DNA of 64,000 bases from Legionella nautarum. Its GTDB lineage: Bacteria > Pseudomonadota > Gammaproteobacteria > Legionellales > Legionellaceae. The stretch is taken from assembly GCF_001467895.1 (NCBI RefSeq), contig NZ_LNYO01000023.1, forward strand, positions 17,414 through 81,413, in the 5' to 3' direction. Positions 63,498-64,000 of this stretch are shown piece after piece. Within the stretch, counting starts at the first letter, position 1. Every line of letters starts with the position of its first letter. Position numbers and translations under genes: made by a program. The notes beneath the pieces are model-generated. The model worked only from the letters and a program-made list of their open reading frames with translations, did not search any database and was not told the DNA's origin.

Positions 63498-64000
63498 ATG
63501 TGTAAACCTTCTAGATCAATTAAAATTCAGAGTGGTCAAATTATTCTACCCCATCATTCCCCTAATGAACTAACCCATATCCAAAATATCTTAGAGTCCC
63601 AATCCCCTTTGGTTTCTATTAAAGAGATTAATAAGCTCCGTCAATTAATAGCAAGAGCAGCATTAGGTGAGTATTTTTTAATACAATCAGGAGATTGCAT
63701 AGAAAATTTTTATGATTGTGACTTAGATACAAGCTATGAAAAATTAGACTTTATTGAGCAGTTGGCTAAATTTTTTCAAAGAAAAACGGGATGTAATGTA
63801 ATTCGGATAGGCCGTATAGCAGGCCAATACGCTAACCCCTCAAATAACGCTTATGAAATTTCTCAAAATAACACGATTTGTTCCTATTTTGGCGATATGG
63901 TGAATCAAGTTCATAAAAATCATCGTACCCCCGATCCCTGGCGAATGCTTCTGAGCTATAATTGCGCAGCCTCTATTTATCGAGAAATTAATCAATGGAA
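63498..64000 (+). CDS. Class II DAHP synthase-like protein (3' truncated by window)
   Basis: The first 167 residues match the N-terminal part of class II 3-deoxy-7-phosphoheptulonate synthases, which join PEP and erythrose 4-phosphate at the entrance of the shikimate pathway. Visible blocks are SPLVSIKEINKLRQLIA, LIQSGDCIENF (metal Cys67), VIRIGRIAGQYANP, SYFGDMVN and TPDPWRMLLSY. The usual AKPRS after AGQY reads ANPSN, so a substrate-contact segment is changed. AAGGAG lies 8 nt before the ATG. In bacteria such enzymes are housekeeping or belong to clusters making aromatic metabolites. The gene continues beyond the window. Confidence 0.88.
   Translation, partial: MCKPSRSIKIQSGQIILPHHSPNELTHIQNILESQSPLVSIKEINKLRQLIARAALGEYFLIQSGDCIENFYDCDLDTSYEKLDFIEQLAKFFQRKTGCNVIRIGRIAGQYANPSNNAYEISQNNTICSYFGDMVNQVHKNHRTPDPWRMLLSYNCAASIYREINQW

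Noticed and set aside
46154..64000. Integrated phage or ICE
   Set aside because: Despite the CI-like repressor, no integrase, attachment repeat, transposase or phage structural gene is visible in the window.

Overview
The window looks like a chromosomal segment of a Legionellaceae bacterium (Gammaproteobacteria). The reasons are a low-GC gammaproteobacterial gene set, an S10-spc-alpha ribosomal region in the E. coli gene order, an acpXL-like very-long-chain acyl cluster of the kind expected for Legionella lipid A, large ankyrin-like and nuclease-like proteins resembling Dot/Icm effectors, and housekeeping genes typical of the lineage. The genus assignment is inference; no database was searched.

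Layout. (1) 1-12.4 kb: rplD (5'-truncated) to rplQ, including secY, rpmJ and rpoA, all on +. A probable spc promoter lies in the rpsQ-rplN gap, an alpha-operon leader before rpsM, and a strong terminator after rplQ. (2) 12.4-24.1 kb: mixed housekeeping genes. These are an exported protein of unknown function, a GNAT + M20 peptidase pair, ssb, a YajR-like MFS transporter, a FabL-type enoyl-ACP reductase, a 167-bp palindromic intergenic element, hutF-hutG, a VOC protein, an unknown exported protein and dinB. (3) 24.2-29.0 kb: five overlapping or near-touching genes (ACP, double hot-dog dehydratase, KAS, KAS without the active-site Cys, LpxL/LpxXL-type acyltransferase). They form a compact pathway that builds a special acyl chain on its own carrier and transfers it to a lipid. 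(4) 29.0-39.3 kb: two large effector-like genes, a solute-binding protein, trkH-trkA, dapF and a tiny lptM-like lipoprotein gene. (5) 39.3-46.1 kb: carboxylesterase, ratA-rnfH, pncB-pncA (NAD salvage), bamE, fur, a YjgR/DUF853 ATPase and a DODA-type dioxygenase.

(6) 46.2-60.2 kb: accessory locus. Two small ORFs with ribosome-binding sites precede a secreted cadherin/Ig-like protein, then a 3785-residue RHS/YD-repeat protein with a LysM domain, a Gly/Ala-rich hydrophobic segment and a compositionally different C-terminal tip, then a small two-TM candidate immunity protein. (7) 60.4-64.0 kb: a very AT-rich block. It holds an asparaginase-like protein with an altered substrate motif, an unknown protein, a VUT/YhhQ-type transporter, and a divergent pair made of a LexA/CI-like repressor (apparently unable to self-cleave) and a class II DAHP synthase-like gene that runs off the window. 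Two near-identical 14-bp palindromes 31 bp apart lie between the divergent pair. This block is the best candidate for an undescribed, repressor-controlled system, and the RHS locus is the second.

No tRNA, rRNA, CRISPR array or transposase was recognised.
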